From assembly GCA_011064865.1 (NCBI GenBank), contig JAAKFX010000003.1, forward strand, positions 1 through 30,263: a stretch of 30,263 bases of DNA, read 5' to 3'. This DNA comes from Candidatus Anoxychlamydiales bacterium. GTDB taxonomy: Bacteria > Chlamydiota > Chlamydiia > Chlamydiales > SM23-39. Shown piece after piece: positions 23,036 through 30,263 of the stretch. The notes below the pieces were generated by a model that was not told the origin of the DNA, made no database searches, and saw only the letters and a program-made list of their open reading frames with translations. The translations under genes were made by a program, and so were the position numbers. Positions within the stretch are counted from its first letter, which is position 1. Each line of letters starts with the position of its first letter.

Positions 23036-24318
23036 GCTTTGTTCTCGTAGTGTGCAACATGTGCTTTAGTTGTTGCTTCTAAAGCGCTAGCTTCACTTAC
23101 TCCTTCAACACTAGGACCATCACATTTATACCACTTATTTGCTTTTTTTACATAAGAATAATAATGTCCAGGAACATGTACAACAAAACCTTTTAGCGCA
23201 TAATCTTTAGATTGTTTATTCTCAAAATATTTTGTTTCTAAATGTAAATTTAGAGGTAATTGTTGTATTAAAGCAAATGGCTCGGCATATGTTCTTTGAA
23301 TATGGAAAAATAGATTTTCAGGTGCAAATGCTAGTGTTCTTTCTTCTAAAAAATGCAGTCTTGGGGCTCCGGCTGTACTTGGGTTATTTTGGTGCGAGTA
23401 AAAATAGTCAGATAATCTAGTTTTTAAATCTCCATTCGAAAGATTTGGTGGTAAAGTAATAATTCCATTATTATCTTCTGCTGTGTTCCCTCTTTCAAGG
23501 GCTTCTTTTTGAGTAGCAAAATAATTAGTAGTTATTAAGGTGTTTTTCATATCTTCTTCATATCTAAGTTGTTCTAAAATGAATTCTAAAATTGCATTTA
23601 CATCTTCCGGCTCAGCACCTTCTTGCATAATTTTTCTATCAGCTAAATATTTTCTTATGTCTTGAGCAGTAATTTCATTTCCTTTTTTGAATGAATCATA
23701 AGCCTGAATAAATATTTCAAAAGGTTTTATTTTTTTTAAACGAAGTTTTATCTTTTCACAATTTAATAAAATTTGTAATAAAGCATTTAATGCACAATTA
23801 TTTAAACCTTTATCATTTTGGGCATTTTGTATTCCAATTACTTCATTATGTATATCAGGTGGAGCTGGAGTCCCTCGAGCTGAAGAACCTCCTCTTGGTG
23901 CGTCTGATCTACCAGGTGCTTTTGGATCTGCAGAGGGTTTGCCAGGGCTTGATGCTGAAGGTGTCGCTGTACTTGAGTTGTTTTGAGTATTAGATCTAGT
24001 ATCATTAGAATTGCTACCCATATAAGCTATGAAAAATGATATAATAGCGACAGCTGTTGATATCACTCCTGCGCCTAGAGCAAAATCTAGAGTATGTATA
24101 CTAGCTTGAATAAGTATGTGATTAAGACCGAGGCCTGCAATAGAGCTCGCAACAATTCCAATAGCAAGAAACACAGTACCTACAACAGCCCAAGAATTAA
24201 CAGCCCAAGAATTGATCTTATTAGCTGATGCATCTGCTTTATTTGGAGTTGACCTAGCCGAATTAGCTCCGCTAGAGTTTGTTGGCGTGGTAGAATCTGG
24301 TGTTCTAGTTGCTGTCAT
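23032..24318 (-). CDS. Inc-like membrane protein with USP-type ubiquitin hydrolase domain
   Basis: A 428-residue protein. After a Ser/Thr/Asn-rich N-terminus, two hydrophobic helices form a bilobed hairpin (residues about 43-70 and 79-101). A Ser/Pro/Ala-rich linker (105-160) leads to a domain with the two boxes of ubiquitin-specific proteases (family C19): a Cys box, NDKGLNNCALNALLQILLN (Cys175), and a His box, GHYYSYVKKANKWYKCDG (His385, Asp400). The spacing of about 210 residues is short for a USP but workable. The normal GLxNxGNTCY is reduced to GLNNC, so activity needs testing. I start at the ATG at 24318, because the next upstream ATG lies before the -10 element. The layout suggests anchoring in a host-side membrane with the protease facing host cytosol; this is inferred. 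Confidence 0.82.
   Translation of the reverse strand: MTATRTPDSTTPTNSSGANSARSTPNKADASANKINSWAVNSWAVVGTVFLAIGIVASSIAGLGLNHILIQASIHTLDFALGAGVISTAVAIISFFIAYMGSNSNDTRSNTQNNSSTATPSASSPGKPSADPKAPGRSDAPRGGSSARGTPAPPDIHNEVIGIQNAQNDKGLNNCALNALLQILLNCEKIKLRLKKIKPFEIFIQAYDSFKKGNEITAQDIRKYLADRKIMQEGAEPEDVNAILEFILEQLRYEEDMKNTLITTNYFATQKEALERGNTAEDNNGIITLPPNLSNGDLKTRLSDYFYSHQNNPSTAGAPRLHFLEERTLAFAPENLFFHIQRTYAEPFALIQQLPLNLHLETKYFENKQSKDYALKGFVVHVPGHYYSYVKKANKWYKCDGPSVEGVSEASALEATTKAHVAHYENKA
24185..24214 (-). repeat. Perfect-frame 15-base tandem duplication
   Basis: Two adjacent 15-base units, 24185-24199 and 24200-24214, differ by one base and code for NSWAV twice, just before the first membrane helix of the ubiquitin-hydrolase-like protein. 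This is probably replication slippage; it moves the helix start by five residues. Confidence 0.85.
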
Positions 24319-24348
24319 ATAACCACATTTATGATTTGTTATAGTTAT

Positions 24349-24357
24349 ATTATAGCA
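24349..24357 (-). promoter_or_regulatory. Extended -10 element for the ubiquitin-hydrolase-like gene
   Basis: TGCTATAAT on the minus strand lies about 31 bases before the ATG at 24318. The same TGCTATAATATAA string precedes the gene at 25037. It rules against the ATG at 24360 as the real start, because that lies upstream of the promoter. Confidence 0.55.
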
Positions 24358-24452
24358 CATATTTTACAAATATGGAATATAAAAGAAACAAAAAAATGAA
24401 GAAATTGTAAAAAAAATGTTAAATAATGATTAATTATCAAAAAAGATAATAA

Positions 24453-25037
24453 TTATTTTTTTAATAAGGTATTTATCTCATTTTTATTTAGTTTTTTGAA
24501 ATTATTAAAATTATTTTTATGATTTTTGATTTTTTGATTTAAAATATCTTTACAATAGTGCACCAAAAAGCCGGCATTTTTGTCTTCTAAAGGATTTGTT
24601 TTGCCAACTTTGTCTTTTACAGATTTTTTACTAGGTTTTTCTTGAGCTATTTTCATTACAAGTTTTGCTAATTGCTCAGATAGTGTTAAATCATCATCAT
24701 CATCTAAATCTTCTTCAATCTCTTTAGTAGAAGAGATAGATAATATGCTTTTAGCTACAGTTAAAAGCTCTTTTTTTAAAAATGTTGCAGCGCTTTGTTT
24801 TGCAATTTGCAGCAATTTAGCTTTGGTCTTGAAATCTAAGTCTATGGTTTCAAGCGCTTTAGATAAGTCGTTGGTATTTACCAGTTTACTTACTTTTTCT
24901 TCAAGCTCATTTTCATCTTGATTTTGATGATTATGCTCTTTAGAAAAGCCACTCGCATCATCACCTATTTTTTCAATAGGAGATAGCTTGTCTTCATTAG
25001 ACTTGTCTATTGGATTTACAGGAAATAAGTAACTCAT
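24453..25037 (-). CDS. Unknown acidic helical protein
   Basis: A 194-residue soluble protein that I do not recognise. Residues 20-50 are polar and acidic (HNHQNQDENELEEK), 60-105 are predicted helix with heptad-like leucines (KAKLLQIAKQSAATFLKKEL), then there is a run DLDDDDDLTLSEQLAKL. The C-terminus is basic and Asn/Lys-rich. There is no signal peptide or membrane segment. Its own extended -10 element lies 33 bases upstream and its 3' end is near an A/T-rich inverted repeat. A secreted chaperone or effector is possible, but nothing in the sequence proves it. Confidence 0.72.
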   Translation of the reverse strand: MSYLFPVNPIDKSNEDKLSPIEKIGDDASGFSKEHNHQNQDENELEEKVSKLVNTNDLSKALETIDLDFKTKAKLLQIAKQSAATFLKKELLTVAKSILSISSTKEIEEDLDDDDDLTLSEQLAKLVMKIAQEKPSKKSVKDKVGKTNPLEDKNAGFLVHYCKDILNQKIKNHKNNFNNFKKLNKNEINTLLKK

Positions 25038-25070
25038 ATTTTTCTTCTTGTTATTTCTTTTTCTACTTAT

Positions 25071-25079
25071 ATTATAGCA
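25071..25079 (-). promoter_or_regulatory. Extended -10 element for the 25037 gene
   Basis: TGCTATAAT on the minus strand lies 33 bases before the ATG at 25037, in the context GTAAAATGCTATAATATAA, nearly the same as upstream of 24318. Confidence 0.55.
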
Positions 25080-25089
25080 TTTTACCTAA

Positions 25090-25119
25090 TTTAAATAAAG
25101 TCTTAACATTTTATTTAAA
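25090..25119 (-). terminator. A/T-only inverted repeat at the end of pfp
   Basis: TTTAAATAAA (25090-25099) and TTTATTTAAA (25110-25119) form a perfect 10-bp stem with a 10-base loop that overlaps the pfp stop codon. No T-run follows on the pfp strand. It may end the transcript weakly before the next promoter. Confidence 0.35.
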
Positions 25120-26766
25120 ATCACTAAGCTTGAGTGAGATAGGAATGTTATCCGTAACCTCTTGATCTCCAAAGTATTGAATAGACCCAGGATAGATATA
25201 ATGATCGTTTTTAGCCCATTTTTCTCTATTTTCATCTAAATGCTTAAATGCCTTGGAATTTAGCTCTACTAGAGCCTTTTTTATGACCGGTTTTTGTTTA
25301 GCGTGGCGAAGCTCTAAGTTCATAAGACTAGTTATCGGCACTCCTTTGGGTTTCCAGTTTTTAGGATCATCTTTTAGATTTCCAATACAGCTCATATAGC
25401 CTGTTAAACCCTCATTTATCAACAAAGCTGCAGTAAAACCTAAAGAGTAGCAATAATTTGCATCAAAATTTGATGGCATACCAGATCTTCCCTCATAGCC
25501 AAAAAAGTGATTCAAAGCGTTAAATTTGTCTTTAAATCCCCTGCTTTTTAGCTCTTTTTGAACGGTTTTAATGAGTAGTTTTTCAGTCTCTATTTGAGAC
25601 ACCTTAACATTACCGTGGGGATCTCTATCTAAAAGAAGTTGATTTTGTATGGTATCAGGCAGAAGCTCAAAGCAAGCTTTAGACTCTTTAGACAGTAGAG
25701 TTTTTACAAACTCAATTTTCTCTATGTTTGTCTTTAGTTTATTTAACTCGATTTCTGTTTTCTCTCCGCTAGTGAGTAGTTTATTTAGCTCAGATATTAA
25801 AAGTTTAAATTCGGGAATAAATTCAACAATCCCCTCTGGGACTAAAACAATGCCATAATTTTTATTCTCTTTTGCTCTTTTCTCTATTATATCAGCAATT
25901 TTACTAGTTACAATTTTTAGAGTTTTTTTCTTTTCTAATATCTCCTCTCCTATTAAAACTACATTTGGATGAGTTTTTAATGCGCACTCTAAAGCTATGT
26001 GAGAAGCTGATCTTCCCATAAGTCTTATAAAATGATAATATTTTTTAGCAGAGATTGAATCTTTAGCGATATTTCCAATAAGCTCAGAATATACTTTACA
26101 TGCAGTATCAAAGCCAAAAGATATTTCAACCTCGTCGCTTTTCAAATCTCCATCGATTGTTTTTGGTACACCAATCACTTTAGTAGAGATTTTATTTTTT
26201 TTAAAATACTCTGCTAAAATAGCAGCATTTGTATTGGAATCATCACCACCGATAATTACAATACCATCGAGATCTAGATCTTTTGCGCAAATCATCGATT
26301 TTTCAAGCTGTTCATCAGTTTCAATTTTTGTTCTGCCAGATCCAATAAGATCAAATCCCCCTAAATTTCTAAAATCATCAATTAAATCTTTTGTAAGCTC
26401 TACATATTTACAATCAACAACGCCAGATGGACCATTTAAATATCCAAATAATTTAGAGTTTGGATTTAACTTTTTTAAAGCATCAAAAAGACCCGATATT
26501 ACATTATGTCCTCCAGGGGCTTGTCCACCAGAGAATACAACCGCGACTTTCATTGGTTTTGAATCTTTTTTTGAGCTGGATTTTTTGAAATGAATGAGTT
26601 TTGCTCCAAAAGTTTCTGGAAACAATTCTTTAAGCTTATCAGAATCAGCTACAGATGTAGTTTTCTCTTTTTCATCAATTTCAAGTGTTGATATATCTTC
26701 TAATATTTTTGGAAGTTTTGGTAAATATTTCAGACGCTTTTTTTGAAGAGGACTTATATTTTCCAT
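25111..26766 (-). CDS. pfp: Pyrophosphate-dependent 6-phosphofructokinase
   Basis: A 551-residue glycolytic enzyme that phosphorylates fructose 6-phosphate with PPi. The motif GGQAPGGHNVISG opens the phosphate-donor site, IGGDDSNTNA carries the aspartate that selects PPi over ATP, and GVPKTIDGDL contains the catalytic aspartate. MGRSASHIALE and GYEGRSGMPSNFD bind the sugar phosphate. The length fits the long PFP subgroup found in chlamydiae and plant beta subunits. The reaction is reversible, so it can also serve gluconeogenesis. An extended -10 element lies 34 bases upstream of the ATG. Confidence 0.95.
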   Translation of the reverse strand: MENISPLQKKRLKYLPKLPKILEDISTLEIDEKEKTTSVADSDKLKELFPETFGAKLIHFKKSSSKKDSKPMKVAVVFSGGQAPGGHNVISGLFDALKKLNPNSKLFGYLNGPSGVVDCKYVELTKDLIDDFRNLGGFDLIGSGRTKIETDEQLEKSMICAKDLDLDGIVIIGGDDSNTNAAILAEYFKKNKISTKVIGVPKTIDGDLKSDEVEISFGFDTACKVYSELIGNIAKDSISAKKYYHFIRLMGRSASHIALECALKTHPNVVLIGEEILEKKKTLKIVTSKIADIIEKRAKENKNYGIVLVPEGIVEFIPEFKLLISELNKLLTSGEKTEIELNKLKTNIEKIEFVKTLLSKESKACFELLPDTIQNQLLLDRDPHGNVKVSQIETEKLLIKTVQKELKSRGFKDKFNALNHFFGYEGRSGMPSNFDANYCYSLGFTAALLINEGLTGYMSCIGNLKDDPKNWKPKGVPITSLMNLELRHAKQKPVIKKALVELNSKAFKHLDENREKWAKNDHYIYPGSIQYFGDQEVTDNIPISLKLSDFK

Positions 26767-26799
26767 ATTTTTGTATCCATATTTAATTTTTTCTTACTC

Positions 26800-26808
26800 A
26801 TTTTAGCA
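26800..26808 (-). promoter_or_regulatory. Extended -10 element for pfp
   Basis: TGCTAAAAT on the minus strand lies 34 bases before the pfp ATG, at the same distance as in other genes here. The rest of the 282-base spacer up to kdsB shows no gene. Confidence 0.45.
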
Positions 26809-27048
26809 TAGAGTTCTATTTTTTACTGATACTTTTCAAGTTTTTGAACTTTATATAGAATCTAAGATCCTTTTTATAAGAAACTTGGCTTGTTTTAAGT
26901 GTTTGTTAATCATAGCTTGTAAATTTTGAAATATTTCTTTGTATATAAGAAGCAAATTGAAATTTATTTAAAAAATTTGCTCTCTTGAAATTATATCTAC
27001 TTTGATGGCAAATTAATTAAAGAGGAAAAAATATTTAAAAAATAAAAT

Positions 27049-27783
27049 ATGAAAAGTAAAATTATTGGTATTATTCCTGCAAGATATAATAGTTCTAGAT
27101 TTTTTGGAAAAATGCTTTATAAAATTGGAACTAAAACTCTATTGCAGCACAGCTATGAAAATGCAAAATCCAGTTTTTCTTTTGATGAGTTATATATTGC
27201 AACAGAAGATGAAATAATAGAAAAAGAGACTAAAAATTTTGATGCAAAATGTTTAATGACTAATAAATGTTCAAGTGGCACTCATAGAATAATCGAAGCT
27301 TTGAAAAATTATAAAAATCTTCAAGCCTCAGACATTATTGTTAATCTCCAAGGTGATCATCCAAAAATAGCAAATTTTACTATATCTGAGACTATAAAAA
27401 TTTTAAAAAATGATGAGAGGGCTGTAGTTGCTACAGCTGCTACAAAAATAGATTATGAAATGGCTAAATCTTCAAATGCAGTTAAATGCACTATTGATAA
27501 ACATCAAAATGCACTTTATTTTAGTAGATCTATAATTCCTTATTCAAAAACCCCAAAAGATATCTCATATCTCTATCACATAGGTTTATATGCATATAAA
27601 ACTAAGTTTTTATATGAGCTTGCAAATTTAGAAGATACATTTTGTCAAAAAAATGAAGCTTTAGAGCAGTTAAAGATTTTAGAACATGGCTATAAAATAA
27701 AAGTAGCAATTGTCAATGATCTGCCAATTGGTATAGATGTAATTGATGACGTAAAAAAGGTTGAAAAAGTTATATGTCAATAA
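27049..27783 (+). CDS. kdsB: 3-deoxy-manno-octulosonate cytidylyltransferase (CMP-KDO synthetase)
   Basis: A 244-residue enzyme that makes CMP-KDO, the donor used by WaaA. IIPARYNSSRFFGKML opens the nucleotide-binding fold; SSGTHRI, NLQGDHP, ALYFSRSIIPY, YHIGLYAY and LEQLKILEHGY follow in the family order, and IGIDVIDD holds the second metal-binding acid. Two departures are visible: the near-invariant QGDEP is QGDHP, and the start has AGAGG some 23 bases upstream, farther than usual. An in-frame stop just before the ATG excludes an earlier start. kdsB overlaps pyrG by 10 bases and opens a kdsB-pyrG-yqgF operon as in other chlamydiae. Confidence 0.93.
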   Translation: MKSKIIGIIPARYNSSRFFGKMLYKIGTKTLLQHSYENAKSSFSFDELYIATEDEIIEKETKNFDAKCLMTNKCSSGTHRIIEALKNYKNLQASDIIVNLQGDHPKIANFTISETIKILKNDERAVVATAATKIDYEMAKSSNAVKCTIDKHQNALYFSRSIIPYSKTPKDISYLYHIGLYAYKTKFLYELANLEDTFCQKNEALEQLKILEHGYKIKVAIVNDLPIGIDVIDDVKKVEKVICQ

Positions 27784-29390
27784 AATACATATTTATCACA
27801 GGCGGAGTTGTATCTTCACTCGGAAAAGGTCTAACATCTGCATCTATTGCAATGTTATTAGAGAATCGAAAAATCAAAACTGCGCTTTTAAAATTAGATC
27901 CCTATATAAATGTTGATCCAGGAACTATGAATCCTTTCCAGCATGGTGAAGTTTATGTTACTGACGATGGTGCTGAAACAGATTTAGATTTAGGTCACTA
28001 TTACAGATATACAAACTCACCGTTATCTAAAAAATCAAATACTACAACTGGCCAGATTTATGATACTGTCATTAAAAAAGAGAGAAAAGGTGATTATTTA
28101 GGTAAAACTGTTCAGGTAATTCCGCATATTACAGATGAGATAAAAAAACGTATTTTAGATTGTGCGACTCAAGAAAAAGGCATACAGATAGTTTTTGTAG
28201 AAATTGGTGGAACAGTTGGTGATATTGAATCTCTACCATTTTTAGAAGCTATCCGTCAATTTAGGAATGAAAGAGAAAAAGATTGTATTAATATACATCT
28301 AACGTATGTTCCCTATTTAAAAGCTGCGGGAGAGATCAAAACAAAACCAACGCAACACTCAGCTCAAATGCTCAGAGAGATAGGAATTATTCCAGATATA
28401 ATACTATGTCGCTCTGAGATGCCTATTCCTAAAGAATTCAAAGATAAAATATCACTTTTTTGCAATGTCAAAAAAGATGCAGTAATAGATGAGGTTGATG
28501 TTGAAAATAGTATTTATGAAGTGCCAATTGGATTATATGAGCAAAAATTAGATCAAATGATCTGCAAACTTTTAAATCTAAAATGTGGATCAATCAACTT
28601 ATCAAAATGGAAAAAGATGTTAAACTCACTTTTAAATCCTAAAAAAAGTGTAACAATCGGCATTGTTGGGAAATATTTGGATCATCAAGATGCATATAAA
28701 TCCATTTTTGAAGCTTTAACTCATGCAGGAGCTGCTCTCAATACCGAAGTCACTATTCAGAAATTTGAATCTGATAAAATTGTAAAAAATGGCTCTTTAA
28801 TAAAAGAGGTAAAAAACTTAGATGGATATTTAGTTCCAGGAGGATTTGGATCTCGCGGACTAGAAGGAAAAATTCTAGCTGCTAAATATGCGAGAGAGAA
28901 AAAGCTTCCTTTTTTCGGGATATGTTTAGGTATGCACATGATGGCAGTTGAATTTGCTAGAAATGTTTTAAAATTAAAAGATGCAAACTCGACAGAAGTT
29001 GATGATGAATCTAAAGATCCTGTAATTGCTCTTTTAGAAGATCAAAAGCAAATTGAAAAATTAGGTGGCACAATGCGTCTCGGTGCTTATCTCTGTTCAT
29101 TAAAACAAAACACAAAAGCTTATAAAGCTTATAAAAAAAGAGTAGTTTCAGAAAGACATCGCCATAGATATGAGTTTAACAACAAATATAAAAAGCTTTT
29201 TGAGGACAACGGTATTATTTTTAGTGGAACTCTAAAAGATGATAATCTTTGTGAAATCATGGAAATAAAAGACCATCCTTGGATGGTAGGTGTGCAATAT
29301 CATCCAGAGTTTAAATCAAAACCACTTGCCCCCCATCCCCTATTTGTTGCGTTTATTGATGCAGCTTTAAAAAAGAGGAGAAAAAAATGA
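27774..29390 (+). CDS. pyrG: CTP synthase
   Basis: A 538-residue enzyme that aminates UTP to CTP using glutamine and ATP. The synthetase half starts FITGGVVSSLGKGL (ATP-binding) and has DPYINVDPGTMNP and EIGGTVGDIESLPFLEA. The glutamine amidotransferase half has PGGFGSRG, the nucleophile in FFGICLGMH (Cys near residue 384) and YHPEFKS with the His-Glu pair. The length is normal and all parts are intact. It sits between kdsB, which uses CTP, and yqgF, overlapping them by 10 and 4 bases, so the three are almost certainly one transcript. Confidence 0.97.
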   Translation: MSIKYIFITGGVVSSLGKGLTSASIAMLLENRKIKTALLKLDPYINVDPGTMNPFQHGEVYVTDDGAETDLDLGHYYRYTNSPLSKKSNTTTGQIYDTVIKKERKGDYLGKTVQVIPHITDEIKKRILDCATQEKGIQIVFVEIGGTVGDIESLPFLEAIRQFRNEREKDCINIHLTYVPYLKAAGEIKTKPTQHSAQMLREIGIIPDIILCRSEMPIPKEFKDKISLFCNVKKDAVIDEVDVENSIYEVPIGLYEQKLDQMICKLLNLKCGSINLSKWKKMLNSLLNPKKSVTIGIVGKYLDHQDAYKSIFEALTHAGAALNTEVTIQKFESDKIVKNGSLIKEVKNLDGYLVPGGFGSRGLEGKILAAKYAREKKLPFFGICLGMHMMAVEFARNVLKLKDANSTEVDDESKDPVIALLEDQKQIEKLGGTMRLGAYLCSLKQNTKAYKAYKKRVVSERHRHRYEFNNKYKKLFEDNGIIFSGTLKDDNLCEIMEIKDHPWMVGVQYHPEFKSKPLAPHPLFVAFIDAALKKRRKK

Positions 29391-29812
29391 GAGTTGTAGC
29401 AATTGATTATGGTTTAGTTAGAATAGGTGTTGCTATTACTGATAATTTAAAATTAATAGCATATCCATTTAAAACAGTTCAAACTGCTAAAAATTTTGAA
29501 AAGACCTCTCAAAATATTTTAGATGCTCTAAAAGAGCATTTAAATGAGATTGAAACTATAATTATAGGCCTTCCTCTTTCATTAAAAGGAAGCATGTCTC
29601 AAATGGCAACAGAAATTCAAAAATTTGTCGAAGTTTTAAAAACAAAAACTACAATTCCAATTAAATTTTGTGATGAAAGACTCACATCTGTAATGGCAGA
29701 AAGACATTTAAAAGATAATCTCAAATTAAATAGAAAAAAAAGATCAAAAATTATAGATCCAATCGCAGCAACAATATTACTTCAAGATTATATTCAAATC
29801 TACAATATCTAA
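29387..29812 (+). CDS. yqgF: YqgF/RuvX-family nuclease (pre-16S rRNA processing, resolvase-like)
   Basis: A 141-residue RNase H-fold protein. The first acidic strand is AIDYGLVRIGVAITD, the middle has GLPLSLKGSMSQMA, and the end has CDERLTSVMAERHL and DPIAATILLQDYI, which carry the other acidic residues of the site. Members help mature the 5' end of 16S rRNA and have been proposed as Holliday-junction resolvases. The length is normal. It starts inside the stop of pyrG (ATGA overlap), so translation is coupled. Confidence 0.93.
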   Translation: MRVVAIDYGLVRIGVAITDNLKLIAYPFKTVQTAKNFEKTSQNILDALKEHLNEIETIIIGLPLSLKGSMSQMATEIQKFVEVLKTKTTIPIKFCDERLTSVMAERHLKDNLKLNRKKRSKIIDPIAATILLQDYIQIYNI

Positions 29813-29891
29813 AAAAAAAATAACTTTACTTTGCAATTAAACTTGAGCATATTTTATAACCTCTTTTAAAAAAAAAAATATGAGGTAAAGT

Positions 29892-30263
29892 ATGTCAGTT
29901 TTTTCACTTAGCATAAATGGCTCTCATGGGAGCAATTCAAATGAAATCCTACCTAAAATTGTATCTTCTTCAGGTTTGGGATATTTAACGGCAAGATTAT
30001 TTACATCAATAAATCCTGCACATGCAGCGGTTTTTCATGGGGTAGCAGAGCTTACAAATTTATTGGTATACAAACTTTTAAGAAATAATATCAGTACAAA
30101 ACCATCTGTAGGATATGGAATTTCGACAGCTATATCTTACACAGTAGCTTTTTTTGCGCTCAATTACTATGCTAAATTTGCTCTAGTATCAGCACTTGTT
30201 TCTACCGCATTTGTAGTTATCTCTCAAATTGCTTTGAATATTTTATATAAAACTCCATTAGTA
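29892..30263 (+). CDS. Hydrophobic membrane protein, C-terminus cut off by window edge
   Basis: The ATG at 29892 follows a good Shine-Dalgarno (GAGGT, 29882-29886) and the frame is open for 124 codons to the edge. I do not recognise the family. Several hydrophobic segments are visible (LGYLTARLF, AAVFHGVAELTNLLVYKLL, GISTAISYTVAFFALNYY, LVSALVSTAFVVISQIAL), with no classical signal peptide. ACTTTAC (29823-29829) is complementary to GTAAAGT (29885-29891), which overlaps the Shine-Dalgarno, so a long-range hairpin could hide it. A polytopic or Inc-like membrane protein is the likely class. Confidence 0.75.
   Translation, partial: MSVFSLSINGSHGSNSNEILPKIVSSSGLGYLTARLFTSINPAHAAVFHGVAELTNLLVYKLLRNNISTKPSVGYGISTAISYTVAFFALNYYAKFALVSALVSTAFVVISQIALNILYKTPLV

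Noticed and set aside
1..30263. CRISPR array or rRNA genes
   Set aside because: No regularly spaced direct repeats and no rRNA-like conserved segments were seen on either strand.

Overview
This window is a gene-dense, very AT-rich stretch that most likely comes from a member of the Chlamydiota outside the genus Chlamydia. The evidence is gene content and order. The run kdsB-pyrG-yqgF and the pair leuS-waaA are both arranged as in chlamydiae. IspG has the long form with an inserted domain, and a PPi-type phosphofructokinase is present. The spaces between the housekeeping genes hold small, lineage-restricted membrane or secreted proteins and host-directed proteins, as expected of an obligate intracellular bacterium. 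I cannot assign a family or genus from sequence alone.

Layout. Positions 1-4106 hold a cut-off hydrophobic protein gene, a TauE/SafE transporter, an unknown basic protein, a BamE-like lipoprotein with a long low-complexity tail, and an ankyrin protein. Positions 4107-7264 are an accessory zone: 826 bases without a gene, a membrane protein whose end may be frameshifted, a broken signal-peptide gene, small membrane or secreted proteins, and a fusion of AbiEii and Fic gene remnants. Two CAT-anticodon tRNA genes follow. Positions 7695-11544 hold waaA and leuS. Divergent from leuS runs a cluster (11709-14019) of four small proteins that share a two-helix hydrophobic core, then mutM. A toxin-like gene and a probable immunity gene sit at 14950-16790. 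They are followed by ispG, an operon of a metallo-hydrolase, a methyltransferase and an aldo/keto reductase, and a MATE exporter. A membrane-anchored protein with a USP-type ubiquitin-protease signature lies at 23032-24318. The window closes with an unknown acidic protein, pfp, the kdsB-pyrG-yqgF operon and a cut-off hydrophobic protein gene.

How the genes work together. waaA and kdsB are both needed to put KDO on lipid A, ispG makes isoprenoid precursors, pfp belongs to glycolysis, and pyrG makes CTP, which KdsB consumes. leuS, mutM and yqgF serve translation, DNA repair and nucleic-acid processing. The accessory genes (ankyrin protein, Inc-like cluster, deubiquitinase-like protein, toxin/immunity pair) are candidates for interaction with the host or with competing bacteria. 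Several genes are preceded by an extended -10 element of the form TGnTAtaaT about 30-40 bases before the start codon.

The most notable items are the Inc-like deubiquitinase candidate, the toxin/immunity pair, the four-gene paralogous membrane cluster, and a 42-base palindrome inside leuS that resembles a segment of the ankyrin gene.
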